Made by a program: the position numbers and the translations under genes. From Halorhabdus rudnickae (GTDB taxonomy: Archaea > Halobacteriota > Halobacteria > Halobacteriales > Haloarculaceae), in assembly GCF_900880625.1 (NCBI RefSeq), contig NZ_CAAHFB010000001.1, positions 930,001 through 994,000 of the forward strand: a stretch of DNA of 64,000 bases, given 5' to 3'. Under the pieces are notes generated by a model that worked only from the letters and a program-made list of their open reading frames with translations, was not told where the DNA came from and ran no database searches. Positions 45,150 to 53,943 of this stretch are shown here, piece after piece; the stretch's first letter is position 1; each line of letters begins with the position of its first letter.

Positions 45150-46389
45150 ATGTCGGAAGAAGACTTCACTCAGGCAGCATGGAAACGGAGGAGTCTGTTG
45201 AAAGCAGCAGCAACAACAATAGGAGTCGGAACAGTCCCTTTCACAGCACTGGGGGACTCACCGCCCGCTGCCGTCGGCCGCAAGGGAGACCGTACTCAGC
45301 CTGTTAAAAAGAAGCATATTGAGAATGCTCGATCAGATATTCTAAGCAAGGAAGAATACGCATCAAATGGTTCTCGTCAGGCCATACTCTCCGAGGAACC
45401 TGTTCCGAAAGATAGGTATGTGGCTGGATATGTCATAAAAATCGAAAACGGGGCACCGACTGAACATATTTTCGAAGTTCACGACCCGAAGATTATACCT
45501 AAGAAAGAAGAAAATATAGTTGAGAAGGATCAAAAAAGGATCCAGATGGAAAACGTCATGATATAAACAGTGAGTCCTCATCAGACCCACATGGTGGTCA
45601 GGAGGATTCTCCAAACGAATTTCGGGAGAGACAAGAGAGGAATGCGCATGAGTCTGTTGATGAAATCTTATCAGAAAAAAGTGAAAACAAATCCGAAGTA
45701 TTAAGTATTCCTGAGCCAGCATGGAATCGGATCGGAACAGCTTCCAGACATAGTGCTATTTCCGCCACTCCAGAGCACGGTACTGACACATATGAGATCG
45801 GAAAGCTGGATCTGTTCGTAGAGGTGTGGGAAGTTGAAAACGACAGTCGTAGCTCTGAGAACTATATCGCTTGTACTCCACGAGCCGGCATTTGGCCAGG
45901 AAAAGCATATGATGACGGTTGGAAAATGCCGAAAACGAAGAAACTACCCTAATTCAAGATTGGACCGATAATTCATCTGGCGGTTATGAAATTACTGACT
46001 GGGGCCCAACAGAACCTAATACGGGCCATTTGAATTGGTCTATGTCTGCATCCTACTCCCCAGGGGGTGCGTCAGGAAGCGTTACAGCATCGTACGATAC
46101 CCCTTATATTTCTAGAGAGATAGAATCGGAACCACATGAGACGGTAGGACATGAATATACATATCCTGGATCGCCGTTCGATCTTTGGGACAAAGAAGCG
46201 AAAAGTCAGTTCGTTGAATTGGAAAGTATGGGAGAGGGGTGGATCGACAATTCAGATGAAAACGACACGATGTTAACTGTCGATCTGTCTCATGAGTTTT
46301 ATGCTGAACTGCCTTGGAATGATTCATTTAATGAAAAGGTGCACCCATCGGGCGATCTTGCAATATCCTGTAAAAGAGAAGATCTTTGA
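45150..46389 (+). pseudogene. Tat-exported protein broken by two frameshifts
   Basis: Three consecutive frames read as one protein of about 410 residues. Piece 1 (45150-45566) opens with a twin-arginine signal (WKRRSLLKAAATTIGVG). Piece 2 continues in the -1 frame from about 45532 to 45950 (NSESSSDPHGG, then IPEPAWNRIGTASRHS). Piece 3 continues in a further -1 frame from about 45921 to 46389 (NTGHLNWSMSASYSPGG). Both shifts fall at A-runs (CAAAAAAGG near 45532, GGAAAAT near 45921). The product would be a secreted, Ser/Trp/Gly-rich protein of no family I recognise. Homopolymer sequencing errors are an alternative to true decay. Confidence 0.6.
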
Positions 46390-47193
46390 TGGGTGAATGA
46401 TGAGATGTCAGGTGAAGCATGAAATTAATACAGGATTATTTGTAATGGTCCGTACCAGTAATTACCCGTCTCATTAGGAATCAAAGAAGTGAAATTTGAT
46501 ATTCGGGACAAGAGTGACAACGGCGTCGGTTGATGAAGTTGTAACATTCGACCGCACTTAGCCGGTCCAGCATTTTGAGTCCCATCTCAGAACGAAAGAA
46601 ATTCGTGCCTAGCGACAGTGAAAGGGCATCCACGATTAGTCCAGAAGGCCGATCTACAGCTAGTCAGCGGGAGAGTACCAAACCAAATCAAGCTTGACGA
46701 AACAATGACTGAAATCAGTGGCTAGCGGTACTGCTGTATACTGCCGCGAATCCTGAACGAACTGCTATTGATTCTCCGTATTCGACAGCAATGACGGAAT
46801 TAACACATTCATTCCCGCAAGAACTCTGCGAGAACCACGATGTTGAAGACATCCCAATAATTCTCTGATCAGTGGTGGCGAATGAGACGCTCCACGTCTC
46901 ACCAACACCGTGGATCTCGTCAATGGCACTTGCAATCTTGATACAGAAACGAAACGATCATCCCTCTTATTTTAGATTAAGCGGTACTTAGAACGGAGCC
47001 ATCTCAGATATGTCTTTGGTGGTATGACCCTCGAATGTCTTTATTTGTAATCTGTTGCAGTCAAACCAACCGGAAGCAGACGGACCCCATCTTCAAGTCT
47101 TCGCATCCTGACAAGATTCGGTAAACAAAGCACGACCTTAGACAGTAGCAAAAAACTTATTATTTGATAGTAATTATACAGAATTGGATAATA
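46390..47193. other. Gene-free stretch holding a transposase relic
   Basis: About 800 bp without an intact gene. The middle (46627-46854) is an IS6-type transposase remnant, annotated separately. The rest shows no coding frame I can defend. A TATA-like CTTATTAT lies near 47157, suited to the small membrane protein that follows. Confidence 0.5.
46627..46854 (+). pseudogene. IS6-family (ISH14/ISH29-type) transposase fragment
   Basis: Translated pieces align to the conserved core of haloarchaeal IS6 transposases. LVQKADLQLVSGRVPNQIKL is followed by DETMTEISG (the first Asp-containing catalytic strand), then a TAG at 46723, then LLYTAANPE in a shifted frame, NELLLILR in another, and LTHSFPQELCENHDVEDI in a further shift. 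At least three frameshifts and a nonsense codon make it dead. Neither terminal inverted repeats nor the C-terminal third could be found. Confidence 0.75.
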
Positions 47194-47391
47194 ATGTCAC
47201 CTGATAAATTATATACGAATAGTACTTCTTGGATCGCGTTAGCGATCTACGTAGTCACTATCAGTATTGCGGCGTCAGTCAGTAGAAACAGTCATCATGC
47301 ATCAACATACATCATGATTAGTTTCGTTCCAGCAGTTATCGGATTTGGTTTGTTGCTCCGTTCTTACTTCGGAGAATCCTCCACCAATTAG
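47194..47391 (+). CDS. Small membrane protein in the island
   Basis: 65 residues with two hydrophobic segments (about 12-30 and 40-57). ATG 47194 is preferred to 47164 because a TATA-like sequence (near 47157-47164) lies about 30 bp upstream, fitting a leaderless transcript. No family is recognised. Base composition matches the AT-rich island, not the host genes. Confidence 0.5.
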   Translation: MSPDKLYTNSTSWIALAIYVVTISIAASVSRNSHHASTYIMISFVPAVIGFGLLLRSYFGESSTN

Positions 47392-47909
47392 TCTCACAGG
47401 AACTAACCACCATCATTTGTGATTGAATCTAAGAATACCTCGTATTATAGACTCGTTTCGGGAATTCGTTCGATCGGCTCATTTCCCGTTGGAGATCTGC
47501 AGGGACACTGGTCTCCCCATTACATGTGAGTACCTCGTCACTCATTGGTCACCGTCTATTCGAGAGCGCGAATCGGCCGAATAGATGTTGACTTCACCCG
47601 CGAGACCGCCGAAGGGCTCATCCAGGACGGCAAGGACAACCTCGGAGTCCTCCCGGACAACGAGGCCCGCGACCTGCTTGAAGGGATCGCCGACTTCCTG
47701 ATCGAACGCGAATACTGATTCGACGCCAGTACGGGCACTGTTGTCCTGCCAATCTTGTCTCGGTAGCGATGACCGAAGTTATGACCCCGACGGCGTAACC
47801 GACTCTCTTCACGGTCGCTTCGGCCGGTGACCGCTGGTCGGAAGCGACCATCGCACGCACCTGCTCGAACCCGACGACGTTTTGACGACCGCCCTGCAAC
47901 CGACGGGTA
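47392..47909. other. Gene-free stretch with the right-hand idsA repeat
   Basis: The first 200 bp are AT-rich island sequence without a coding frame. Bases 47590-47718 are the degenerate idsA 3' end. The last 190 bp return to high GC and are the original upstream region of gltX, with no clear TATA box. Confidence 0.55.
47590..47718 (+). repeat. Direct repeat, right copy (orphan idsA 3' end)
   Basis: An in-frame but headless copy of the last 43 idsA codons including the stop, about 94% identical to 44462-44590. Five of eight differences are non-silent or hit first or second codon positions (GCC to ACC, GAA to GGG, GAA to GGA), as expected of sequence released from selection. It is therefore most likely the displaced host end. 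Confidence 0.85.
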
Positions 47910-49658
47910 ATGGACGAAGACCTTCGTGAACGCGTCGAAACAGCCGCCGAGGAGAGCGCGCTGTTCAACGCCTTGAAACACGACAGCGACGCCCAGGTCG
48001 GAGCTATCATGGGCCCGCTGATGGGCGAGAACCCCGACTTCCGTGAGTACGGTGACGAGATTCCGGGAGTCATCGCTCCCGTTGTCGAGCGGGTCAACGG
48101 GCTTTCGACCGATGCAAAACGTGATCGACTTGGAGAACTCGCGCCCGAACGGCTCGAGGAACTCGACGCCGATGACGAGGAGGACGAACACGCGTTACCC
48201 GACCTTCCTAACGCCGAGGAGTACGACGAGATCCGGATGCGCGTGGCCCCCAATCCGAACGGCCCCTGGCATATCGGTCACGCCCGGATGGCCGCCGTCG
48301 TCGGCACCTACAAGGACCGCTACGACGGGTACTTCGTCTGTCGGTTCGACGATACTGACCCCGAGACCAAGCGCCCGGATCTGGAGGCCTACGACGAGAT
48401 TCTCGATGCTATAGAGTACCTGGGATTCACCCCGAATCGGGTGCTAAAGGCCAGCGATCGCCTGGAAACCTACTACGCCTACGCGCGGGACCTCATCGAT
48501 CTCGGCGGAGCCTACACCTGCTCGTGTCCCGCCGAGGACTTCTCAGAACTGAAGAACAACGGGGAAGCCTGCCCCCATCGGGACAAGGATCCCGAAACAG
48601 TTCGTGACGAGTTCCAGGGCATGGTCGACGGGCTGTACAGTCCCGGCGAGATGGTCCTGCGGGTCAAAACCGACATCAAACACAAGAATCCCGCACTGCG
48701 GGACTGGGTTGCCTTCCGTCTCATCGACACGCCCCACCCCCGCACGACAGCCGAGGACTATCGTTGCTGGCCAATGTTGGACTTCCAGAGTGGCGTCGAC
48801 GACCACCTCACCGGCGTCACACACATCATCCGCGGGATCGACCTACAGGATTCGGCAAAGCGCCAGCAGTTCGTCTACGACTACTTCAACTGGGAGTACC
48901 CCGAGGTCATCCACTGGGGGCACGTCCAGGTCGAGGCCTACGACGTGCCAATGAGTACCTCGACGATCAAGGAGCTAATCGACGACGGCGAACTCGACGG
49001 CTGGGACGACCCCCGAGCACCGACGATCGCCAGCCTCCGGCGCCGCGGAATTCGTGGGGAAGCCATCGTCGACGCCATGACCCAACTCGGGACCTCGACC
49101 AGCAACGTCGACCTGGCTATGTCCGCTATCTACGCGAACAACCGCGAGTTGATCGACGACGAGGCCGATCGGGCCTTCTTCGTCCGGGACGGCGTCGAGA
49201 TGAGCCTCTCCGGCGGCCCCGAACGCGGCCAGCCCCCGGTCCACCCCGAACACGAGGAACGCGGCAAGCGAACGATCCCCGTCGGCTCGGCGGTGCTGAT
49301 CGAAAACGAAGACCTTCCCCCTGAAGGCGAGCGAGTCTGGCTGAAGGGCTATGGCTGCGTTCGCCGGAGTGATGAGAACGCGTTCGAGTTCACTGACGAC
49401 GACATCGACGTCGTCCGGGAAGGCGACGTCGACGTTATTCACTGGGTACCTGCGACGAGGAGCGTCCCTGCACGACTGCGGACGACCGAAGGTGACGTCA
49501 CTGGTCACGTCGAACCGGGTGTGCTCACTTACGACGACGGCGAAATGGTCCAGTTCGTCCGCGTCGGCTTCGCCCGCCTCGATGCCGTGCCCGAATCGAC
49601 CGACCCGGCGGATCTCGGTGAAGACGACGAACTCATCGCCTACTTCGCGCATCCGTGA
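47910..49658 (+). CDS. gltX: Glutamyl-tRNA synthetase
   Basis: 582 residues, archaeal GluRS. RVAPNPNGPWHIGHAR contains HIGH at 121-124, and the KMSKS-equivalent is VPMSTSTIKE. The C-terminal half is the beta-barrel anticodon-binding region seen in archaeal and eukaryotic GluRS/GlnRS, not the bacterial helical cage. The N-terminal 100 residues form the archaeal-specific extension. Haloarchaea normally use this enzyme to charge both tRNA-Glu and, through GatDE, tRNA-Gln. Confidence 0.92.
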   Translation: MDEDLRERVETAAEESALFNALKHDSDAQVGAIMGPLMGENPDFREYGDEIPGVIAPVVERVNGLSTDAKRDRLGELAPERLEELDADDEEDEHALPDLPNAEEYDEIRMRVAPNPNGPWHIGHARMAAVVGTYKDRYDGYFVCRFDDTDPETKRPDLEAYDEILDAIEYLGFTPNRVLKASDRLETYYAYARDLIDLGGAYTCSCPAEDFSELKNNGEACPHRDKDPETVRDEFQGMVDGLYSPGEMVLRVKTDIKHKNPALRDWVAFRLIDTPHPRTTAEDYRCWPMLDFQSGVDDHLTGVTHIIRGIDLQDSAKRQQFVYDYFNWEYPEVIHWGHVQVEAYDVPMSTSTIKELIDDGELDGWDDPRAPTIASLRRRGIRGEAIVDAMTQLGTSTSNVDLAMSAIYANNRELIDDEADRAFFVRDGVEMSLSGGPERGQPPVHPEHEERGKRTIPVGSAVLIENEDLPPEGERVWLKGYGCVRRSDENAFEFTDDDIDVVREGDVDVIHWVPATRSVPARLRTTEGDVTGHVEPGVLTYDDGEMVQFVRVGFARLDAVPESTDPADLGEDDELIAYFAHP

Positions 49659-49703
49659 ACTGACCGTTTCCTGACGAGAGAGTGGCTAGTAATATTCGAG
49701 CAC

Positions 49704-49713
49704 GATTTTATTA
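49704..49713 (+). promoter_or_regulatory. TATA box of the Tm-1-like operon
   Basis: GATTTTATTA lies about 60 bp before the ATG at 49768. With 26-bp spacing transcription would begin near 49738, leaving a leader of about 30 nt. It is the only AT-rich element in the gap after gltX. Confidence 0.4.
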
Positions 49714-49767
49714 GCCCTAACCATCACAAATCTTATGTAATAGGTGAGCGATGACAACGAGTGACGT

Positions 49768-50601
49768 ATGAAATTTACGCGTCAGGAGTCTCTGGACCGA
49801 CTCCAGGAAACAGTATCGAACGGCGAACCGATCATCGGTGCGGGCGCAGGCACCGGCATCTCAGCGAAATTCGCAGAACGTGGTGGCGTAGACCTGTTGA
49901 TTATTTATAATTCCGGGCGGTATCGGATGAACGGACGGGGATCACTGGCAGGCCTGTTGCCGTACGGCGATGCCAACGAGATAGTTGTCGAGATGGGCCA
50001 CGAAGTCCTCCCTGTTGTCGAGGATACACCAGTTCTCGCGGGCGTCAACGGGACCGACCCCTTCCGGGAGATGGACGTTTTCATCGAGGAGCTGAAACGC
50101 CGCGGGTTCTCGGGCGTCCAGAACTTTCCGACGGTCGGACTCATCGATGCTGACAGCGGGTTCCGACAGAACCTGGAGGAGACAGGCATGGGGTACGACA
50201 AAGAAATCGACATGATCCAGGAAGCAGCCGAACAGGACATGTTGACCTGCCCGTACGTCTTCACCGAAGAGCAAGCCCGCGAGATGGCTGAGGTCGGCGC
50301 TGACGTGATCGTCTCACATATGGGTTTGACGACGTCAGGAGATATCGGGGCAGAAACGGCACTGGACCTCGATGCTGCGGCGGATCGAGTCCAGGCCCAT
50401 CACGACGCTGCCACGGCAGTCGACGATGACGTAATGGTGATCTGCCACGGCGGTCCGATCGCCTGGCCCGAAGATGCGAGATACGTCCTGGAAAACACCG
50501 AGGGCGTCGTCGGGTTCTTCGGTGCATCCAGTATCGAGCGTCTCCCTACCGAGGAAGCTATCGAGAACCAGGCCCGGGAGTTCAAGGAGATCGATCTCTG
50601 A
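49768..50601 (+). CDS. TIM-barrel protein of the PEP-hydrolase-like family
   Basis: 277 residues. [41 protein letters not shown] is split as [14 protein letters not shown] and [12 protein letters not shown], and these plus [23 protein letters not shown] and [14 protein letters not shown] are the markers of the PEP_hydrolase family (PF09370), a phosphoenolpyruvate-mutase-like TIM barrel. The same domain forms the C-terminal half of plant Tm-1 proteins. The true reaction is not established. It leads a three-gene operon with a cupin and a Tm-1-like ATP-binding protein. Confidence 0.8.
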   Translation: MKFTRQESLDRLQETVSNGEPIIGAGAGTGISAKFAERGGVDLLIIYNSGRYRMNGRGSLAGLLPYGDANEIVVEMGHEVLPVVEDTPVLAGVNGTDPFREMDVFIEELKRRGFSGVQNFPTVGLIDADSGFRQNLEETGMGYDKEIDMIQEAAEQDMLTCPYVFTEEQAREMAEVGADVIVSHMGLTTSGDIGAETALDLDAAADRVQAHHDAATAVDDDVMVICHGGPIAWPEDARYVLENTEGVVGFFGASSIERLPTEEAIENQAREFKEIDL

Positions 50602-50602
50602 G

Positions 50603-51034
50603 ATGTCCGACCACGAATTCTTCGTCGAACCGGACGACGTCGAGAGTCAGTTGTTCGAGTGGGGCGTACTGAAGTGGTTGAACACTCCGGATACGACTGG
50701 CAATGAGCGATTCAGTGCGGGCGTCGTCAAGCTCGAGCCCGGAAAGGGCCACGACAGACACACCCATCCAGACAGCGACGAGATCCTCTTTGTCATCCGT
50801 GGCCAAGGCAAACAGGAAGTCGCTGACCGGACCCGTGAGATCGAAGCCGGAGAGCTAGTGTACGTCCCCGAAGGAGTCGAACATGGCACCGTCAATACAG
50901 GCTGGGAACCGCTGTTGTTGCTTGCGGTCTACGCGCCGCCCGGTCCCGAAGAAGTCCTCGGAAACCATCCCGACTGTGAAACCGTGCCACCGGGGAAACT
51001 CCCGCTTGCGGAGAACGTCGAGAAGAACTCATGA
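50603..51034 (+). CDS. Cupin-domain protein
   Basis: 143 residues with one conserved double-stranded beta-helix. The metal-binding motif is GKGHDRHTHPDSDEILFVI (two or three His plus Glu), and the second motif, GELVYVPEGVEHGTVN, supplies another His. A metal-dependent isomerase, dioxygenase or sugar-binding role is possible. It begins one base after the TIM-barrel gene and overlaps the Tm-1-like gene by ATGA, so it is a firm part of the operon and interrupts what is a fused pair in plants. Confidence 0.8.
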   Translation: MSDHEFFVEPDDVESQLFEWGVLKWLNTPDTTGNERFSAGVVKLEPGKGHDRHTHPDSDEILFVIRGQGKQEVADRTREIEAGELVYVPEGVEHGTVNTGWEPLLLLAVYAPPGPEEVLGNHPDCETVPPGKLPLAENVEKNS

Positions 51035-52257
51035 GTGTCGTCATTGTCGGCACTCTCGACACGAAAGGTGAAGAGATTGGCTTCGCCAGGGATATCCTTG
51101 AATCGGAAGGCGTTGGTGTCCACCTTCTCGATACGGGGGTCGTGGACGACCCACAGATTGATCCGGACACGAAAGCGAGCGAAGTCGCAGAGGCGGCTGG
51201 AACGCGGCTCGAACACTTACGAGATGACGCAGCGCGCGGTGAGGCGATGGAAGCGATGGGTGAGGGAGCGGCTATCATCGTCCAGCGCATGCACGAGGAC
51301 GGTGAACTGGACGGCGTACTCGGACTCGGTGGTTCGGGCAACACCTCGATCGCGACCACGGCGATGCGTCGGCTACCGGTCGGCGTCCCTAAAGTGATGG
51401 TCTCGACGATGGCTTCCGGCGATACCGAACCGTACGTCGGTGCGAAAGATGTGATGATGCTGTACTCCGTCGCTGACATCGAGGGACTCAATCAACTCTC
51501 CCGGAAGGTGATCGCCAACGCCGCACTGGCGATGGTCGGGATGGTCAAAAACCAACCGGACGTTACTATCGAGGAGAGACCGACGATCGGCATCACGATG
51601 TTCGGAGTCACGACGCCTTGCGTCCAGGCCGCTCGCGAGTACCTCGAAGACCGCGGATACGAGACAGTTGTCTTTCACGCAACCGGGACGGGTGGACAGG
51701 CGATGGAAAATCTGATCCGCCAAGGCGTCATCGACGGAGTTCTCGACGTGACGACCACGGAGTGGGCCGACGAACTCGTGGGAGGAGTACTCAGTGCCGG
51801 CCCGGAACGGCTGGATGCTGGTGCCGAAACGGGAACGCCGCAGGTCGTCTCGACCGGCGCTTTGGACATGGTAAACTTCGGCCCGCGAGATTCCGTGCCC
51901 GAGACGTTCGAGGATCGGCAATTCCACATTCACAATCCACAGGTGACACTGATGCGCACCACGCCCGAAGAAAACGCCAAACTCGGGGAGATCGTCGCCG
52001 AAAAACTCTCGACGGCGAGTGGACCGACGGCGGTGTATCTGCCACTGGACGGCGTCTCGATGATCGATGTCGCGGGAGAAGATTTCTACGATCCGGATGC
52101 CGACGAGGCGTTGTTCGAGGCGATCCGGACGACACTCGACGAATCGATCGAACTTGTCGAGATGGAAACCGATATCAACGATCACGCGTTCGCAGTGGCG
52201 ATGGCAAAGCAACTCGACGAATACATGCAAACGGCGGGCCTTGGACCGAACGATTAG
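51031..52257 (+). CDS. Tm-1-like ATP-binding domain protein (UPF0261)
   Basis: 408 residues. The N-terminal VVIVGTLDTKGEEIGFARDIL, GGSGNTSIATTAM and KVMVSTMASGDT are the signature of the UPF0261/Tm-1-like family, which corresponds to the N-terminal, nucleotide-binding half of tomato Tm-1. The second half repeats the Rossmann pattern (PTIGITMFGVTTPCV, VFHATGTGGQAMENL). The bacterial and archaeal members are of unknown metabolic function. Operon pairing with the TIM barrel recreates the two halves of Tm-1. Confidence 0.85.
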   Translation: MSVVIVGTLDTKGEEIGFARDILESEGVGVHLLDTGVVDDPQIDPDTKASEVAEAAGTRLEHLRDDAARGEAMEAMGEGAAIIVQRMHEDGELDGVLGLGGSGNTSIATTAMRRLPVGVPKVMVSTMASGDTEPYVGAKDVMMLYSVADIEGLNQLSRKVIANAALAMVGMVKNQPDVTIEERPTIGITMFGVTTPCVQAAREYLEDRGYETVVFHATGTGGQAMENLIRQGVIDGVLDVTTTEWADELVGGVLSAGPERLDAGAETGTPQVVSTGALDMVNFGPRDSVPETFEDRQFHIHNPQVTLMRTTPEENAKLGEIVAEKLSTASGPTAVYLPLDGVSMIDVAGEDFYDPDADEALFEAIRTTLDESIELVEMETDINDHAFAVAMAKQLDEYMQTAGLGPND

Positions 52258-52262
52258 ACCGG

Positions 52263-52790
52263 CTATCGAGGATCAGCTAGCTGTTCGAAGCGTTCGCGCA
52301 CTTTCTCGACTTTCGGCGCGGCGTGCATCTGACAGTAAGCGTCGGTCGGGTTCTTCTCGAAGTAGTCCTGGTGTTTCTCTTCGGCACGATAGAACTCGTC
52401 TAAGCCGGTAAGTTCCGTCACGACTTCGTCGTCGTATTCGGCGTCTAACGCTTCGATGTAAGCTGTGGCTGTCTCCCGCTGGGCCTCGTCGTGATACAGG
52501 ACGATCGATCGATACTGCGTCCCGACGTCTGGACCCTGACGGTTGAGTTGTGTCGGATCGTGAGTCGCGAAAAACACCTCTAGCAACTCGTCATAGGTGA
52601 GCACGTCGGGCTCGTACTCGACCTGCACGACCTCGGCGTGACCGGTATCGCCCGTACAGACCTCCCGGTAACTGGGGTTCTCGACGTGTCCACCTGCATA
52701 GCCCGACGTGACTGACTCGACACCATCGAGTTCCTTCATCGCGGCCTCGGTACACCAGAAACACCCGCCACCGAATGTCGCGGTCTCCAT
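52263..52790 (-). CDS. msrA: Peptide methionine sulfoxide reductase A
   Basis: 175 residues. The catalytic motif GGGCFWCTEA is near the N-terminus (C10 nucleophile). GYAGGHVENPSYREVCTGDTGHAE, split by the family as GYAGGH and TGHAEVVQVEYEP, binds substrate. The enzyme reduces the S-epimer of methionine sulfoxide. The start is the ATG at 52790 (METATFGGGC). Upstream on the same strand is trxB, a plausible source of reducing power. The two are separated by a pair of GAAA hairpins. Confidence 0.92.
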   Translation of the reverse strand: METATFGGGCFWCTEAAMKELDGVESVTSGYAGGHVENPSYREVCTGDTGHAEVVQVEYEPDVLTYDELLEVFFATHDPTQLNRQGPDVGTQYRSIVLYHDEAQRETATAYIEALDAEYDDEVVTELTGLDEFYRAEEKHQDYFEKNPTDAYCQMHAAPKVEKVRERFEQLADPR

Positions 52791-52826
52791 ACAGACCGTT
52801 AGGGTCGCGACGCGTATGAGAGTGAC

Positions 52827-52871
52827 GAGCGCGGCGAAAGCCGCGGAGACCGAGCGCGGCGAAAGCCGCGG
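52827..52871. repeat. Duplicated GAAA-tetraloop hairpin between trxB and msrA
   Basis: A 20-bp unit (gagcgcggcgaaagccgcgg) occurs at 52827-52846 and 52852-52871. Each copy folds as GCGGC-GAAA-GCCGC. Since both flanking genes are read from the minus strand, the hairpins lie between the trxB stop and the msrA start and could act as a processing or partial termination site. Confidence 0.6.
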
Positions 52872-52890
52872 GGAGAACGGACCGACTCCT

Positions 52891-53943
52891 TCAGTCGTCG
52901 GTCTCGGCGACGCCGGCCTCGGCGGTGGCGGCCTCGGCCTCGTCTTCGAGGAAGTCGTCGGCGTCAAGGGCGGCCTTCGAGCCCATCCCGCCGGCGGTGA
53001 TCGCCTGCTGGTAGTGGTGATCGACGACGTCACCCGCCCCGAAGATGCCCGGGACGTCTGTCTCGGTCTGGCCGCCACCGCGGCCACCCCGCGTCCGGAT
53101 GTACCCTGTCTCGTCGAGTTCGACATCAGTGTCGGTCAAATAGTCGGTGTTCGGCGTGTGGCCGATCGCGAGGAAGACGGCCCCGACGTCGTGATCGAAG
53201 TGCTCAACCTCGTCGGCCTGATCGGAATCGAGTTTCGCCTTGGGATGGCCTTCGGGGTGGCGAACCAACGAGACGCCCTCGATCCCCGCCTCGCGGGAGC
53301 CGTGAATCTCGACGGCCTCAGTGTTTCGCATGATTTCGATGTCGCCGGCGTCGACGTGTTCCATGATCCGATCGACCCAGTAGTCTTCCGCGCGGAACTC
53401 CTCGCGGCGGTGGGCGATGTAGACCGTGTCGGCGAACTTCGTCAGGAAGGCGGCTTCCTCCATGGCAGCGTCCCCACCACCGACGACGAGCATGTCTTCG
53501 TCGCGGAAGAACGCGCCGTCACAGGTCGCACACGTCGAGACGCCGTAGCCCATGAGGTCGTCCTCGCCGGGAATGCCCAGCGTTCGCGCGCTCGCACCAC
53601 TCGCGGCGATAAAGGCATCACAGGTGTAGACCCTGCCGTCGTTGAGTTCGACCCGGAACGGCCGAGAAGCGTCGTCGATCGAGGCGATGACGCCGTTCTC
53701 GACCGCTGCTCCGAAACTCTTGGCCTGCTCTTTCATGCGGTTGACCAGTTCGGTGCCGTCGATCCCGTCCGGAAAGCCAGGATAGTTCGCCACGTCAGTC
53801 GTCAGTGTGAGCTGGCCGCCCGGTTCGTCGCCCTCCAGGACGAGAGGATCGTTGTTCGCACGGGCGGCGTAAATGGCTGCCGTCAACCCTGCGATTCCCG
53901 ATCCGGCGATGACGAGTCGGCGATGCTCAGTCTCGTCGGTCAT
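52891..53943 (-). CDS. trxB: Thioredoxin reductase
   Basis: 350 residues. The FAD loop is GSGIAG (14-19), the redox-active disulfide CATC is C138/C141 in STCATCDGAFF, and the pyridine-nucleotide loop VVGGGDAAMEEA follows. IFGAGDVVDHHYQQAITA is the second FAD motif. The enzyme passes electrons from NAD(P)H to thioredoxins such as the one at 4023. The last 25 residues are an acidic Ala/Glu tail. It is read toward msrA. Confidence 0.92.
   Translation of the reverse strand: MTDETEHRRLVIAGSGIAGLTAAIYAARANNDPLVLEGDEPGGQLTLTTDVANYPGFPDGIDGTELVNRMKEQAKSFGAAVENGVIASIDDASRPFRVELNDGRVYTCDAFIAASGASARTLGIPGEDDLMGYGVSTCATCDGAFFRDEDMLVVGGGDAAMEEAAFLTKFADTVYIAHRREEFRAEDYWVDRIMEHVDAGDIEIMRNTEAVEIHGSREAGIEGVSLVRHPEGHPKAKLDSDQADEVEHFDHDVGAVFLAIGHTPNTDYLTDTDVELDETGYIRTRGGRGGGQTETDVPGIFGAGDVVDHHYQQAITAGGMGSKAALDADDFLEDEAEAATAEAGVAETDD

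Larger units (their letters stand above)
44591..47589. mobile_element. Integrated element remnant at the 3' end of idsA
   Basis: A 3.0-kb AT-rich block between the two copies of the idsA 3' end. It contains a Tat-exported protein gene broken by two frameshifts, a decayed IS6-type transposase and a small membrane protein. No integrase is recognisable. The layout (gene 3' end restored by an element-borne copy, original end left behind) is what site-specific integration into a gene produces. A duplication by homologous recombination is the alternative. Neighbours outside the block (idsA and gltX) are high-GC core genes. Confidence 0.7.

Noticed and set aside
45524-45950. Programmed -1 frameshifting in the Tat-protein gene
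   Set aside because: The A-run is not in the slippery register (zero frame reads CAA AAA AGG), no strong downstream structure is visible, and a second shift would also be needed.
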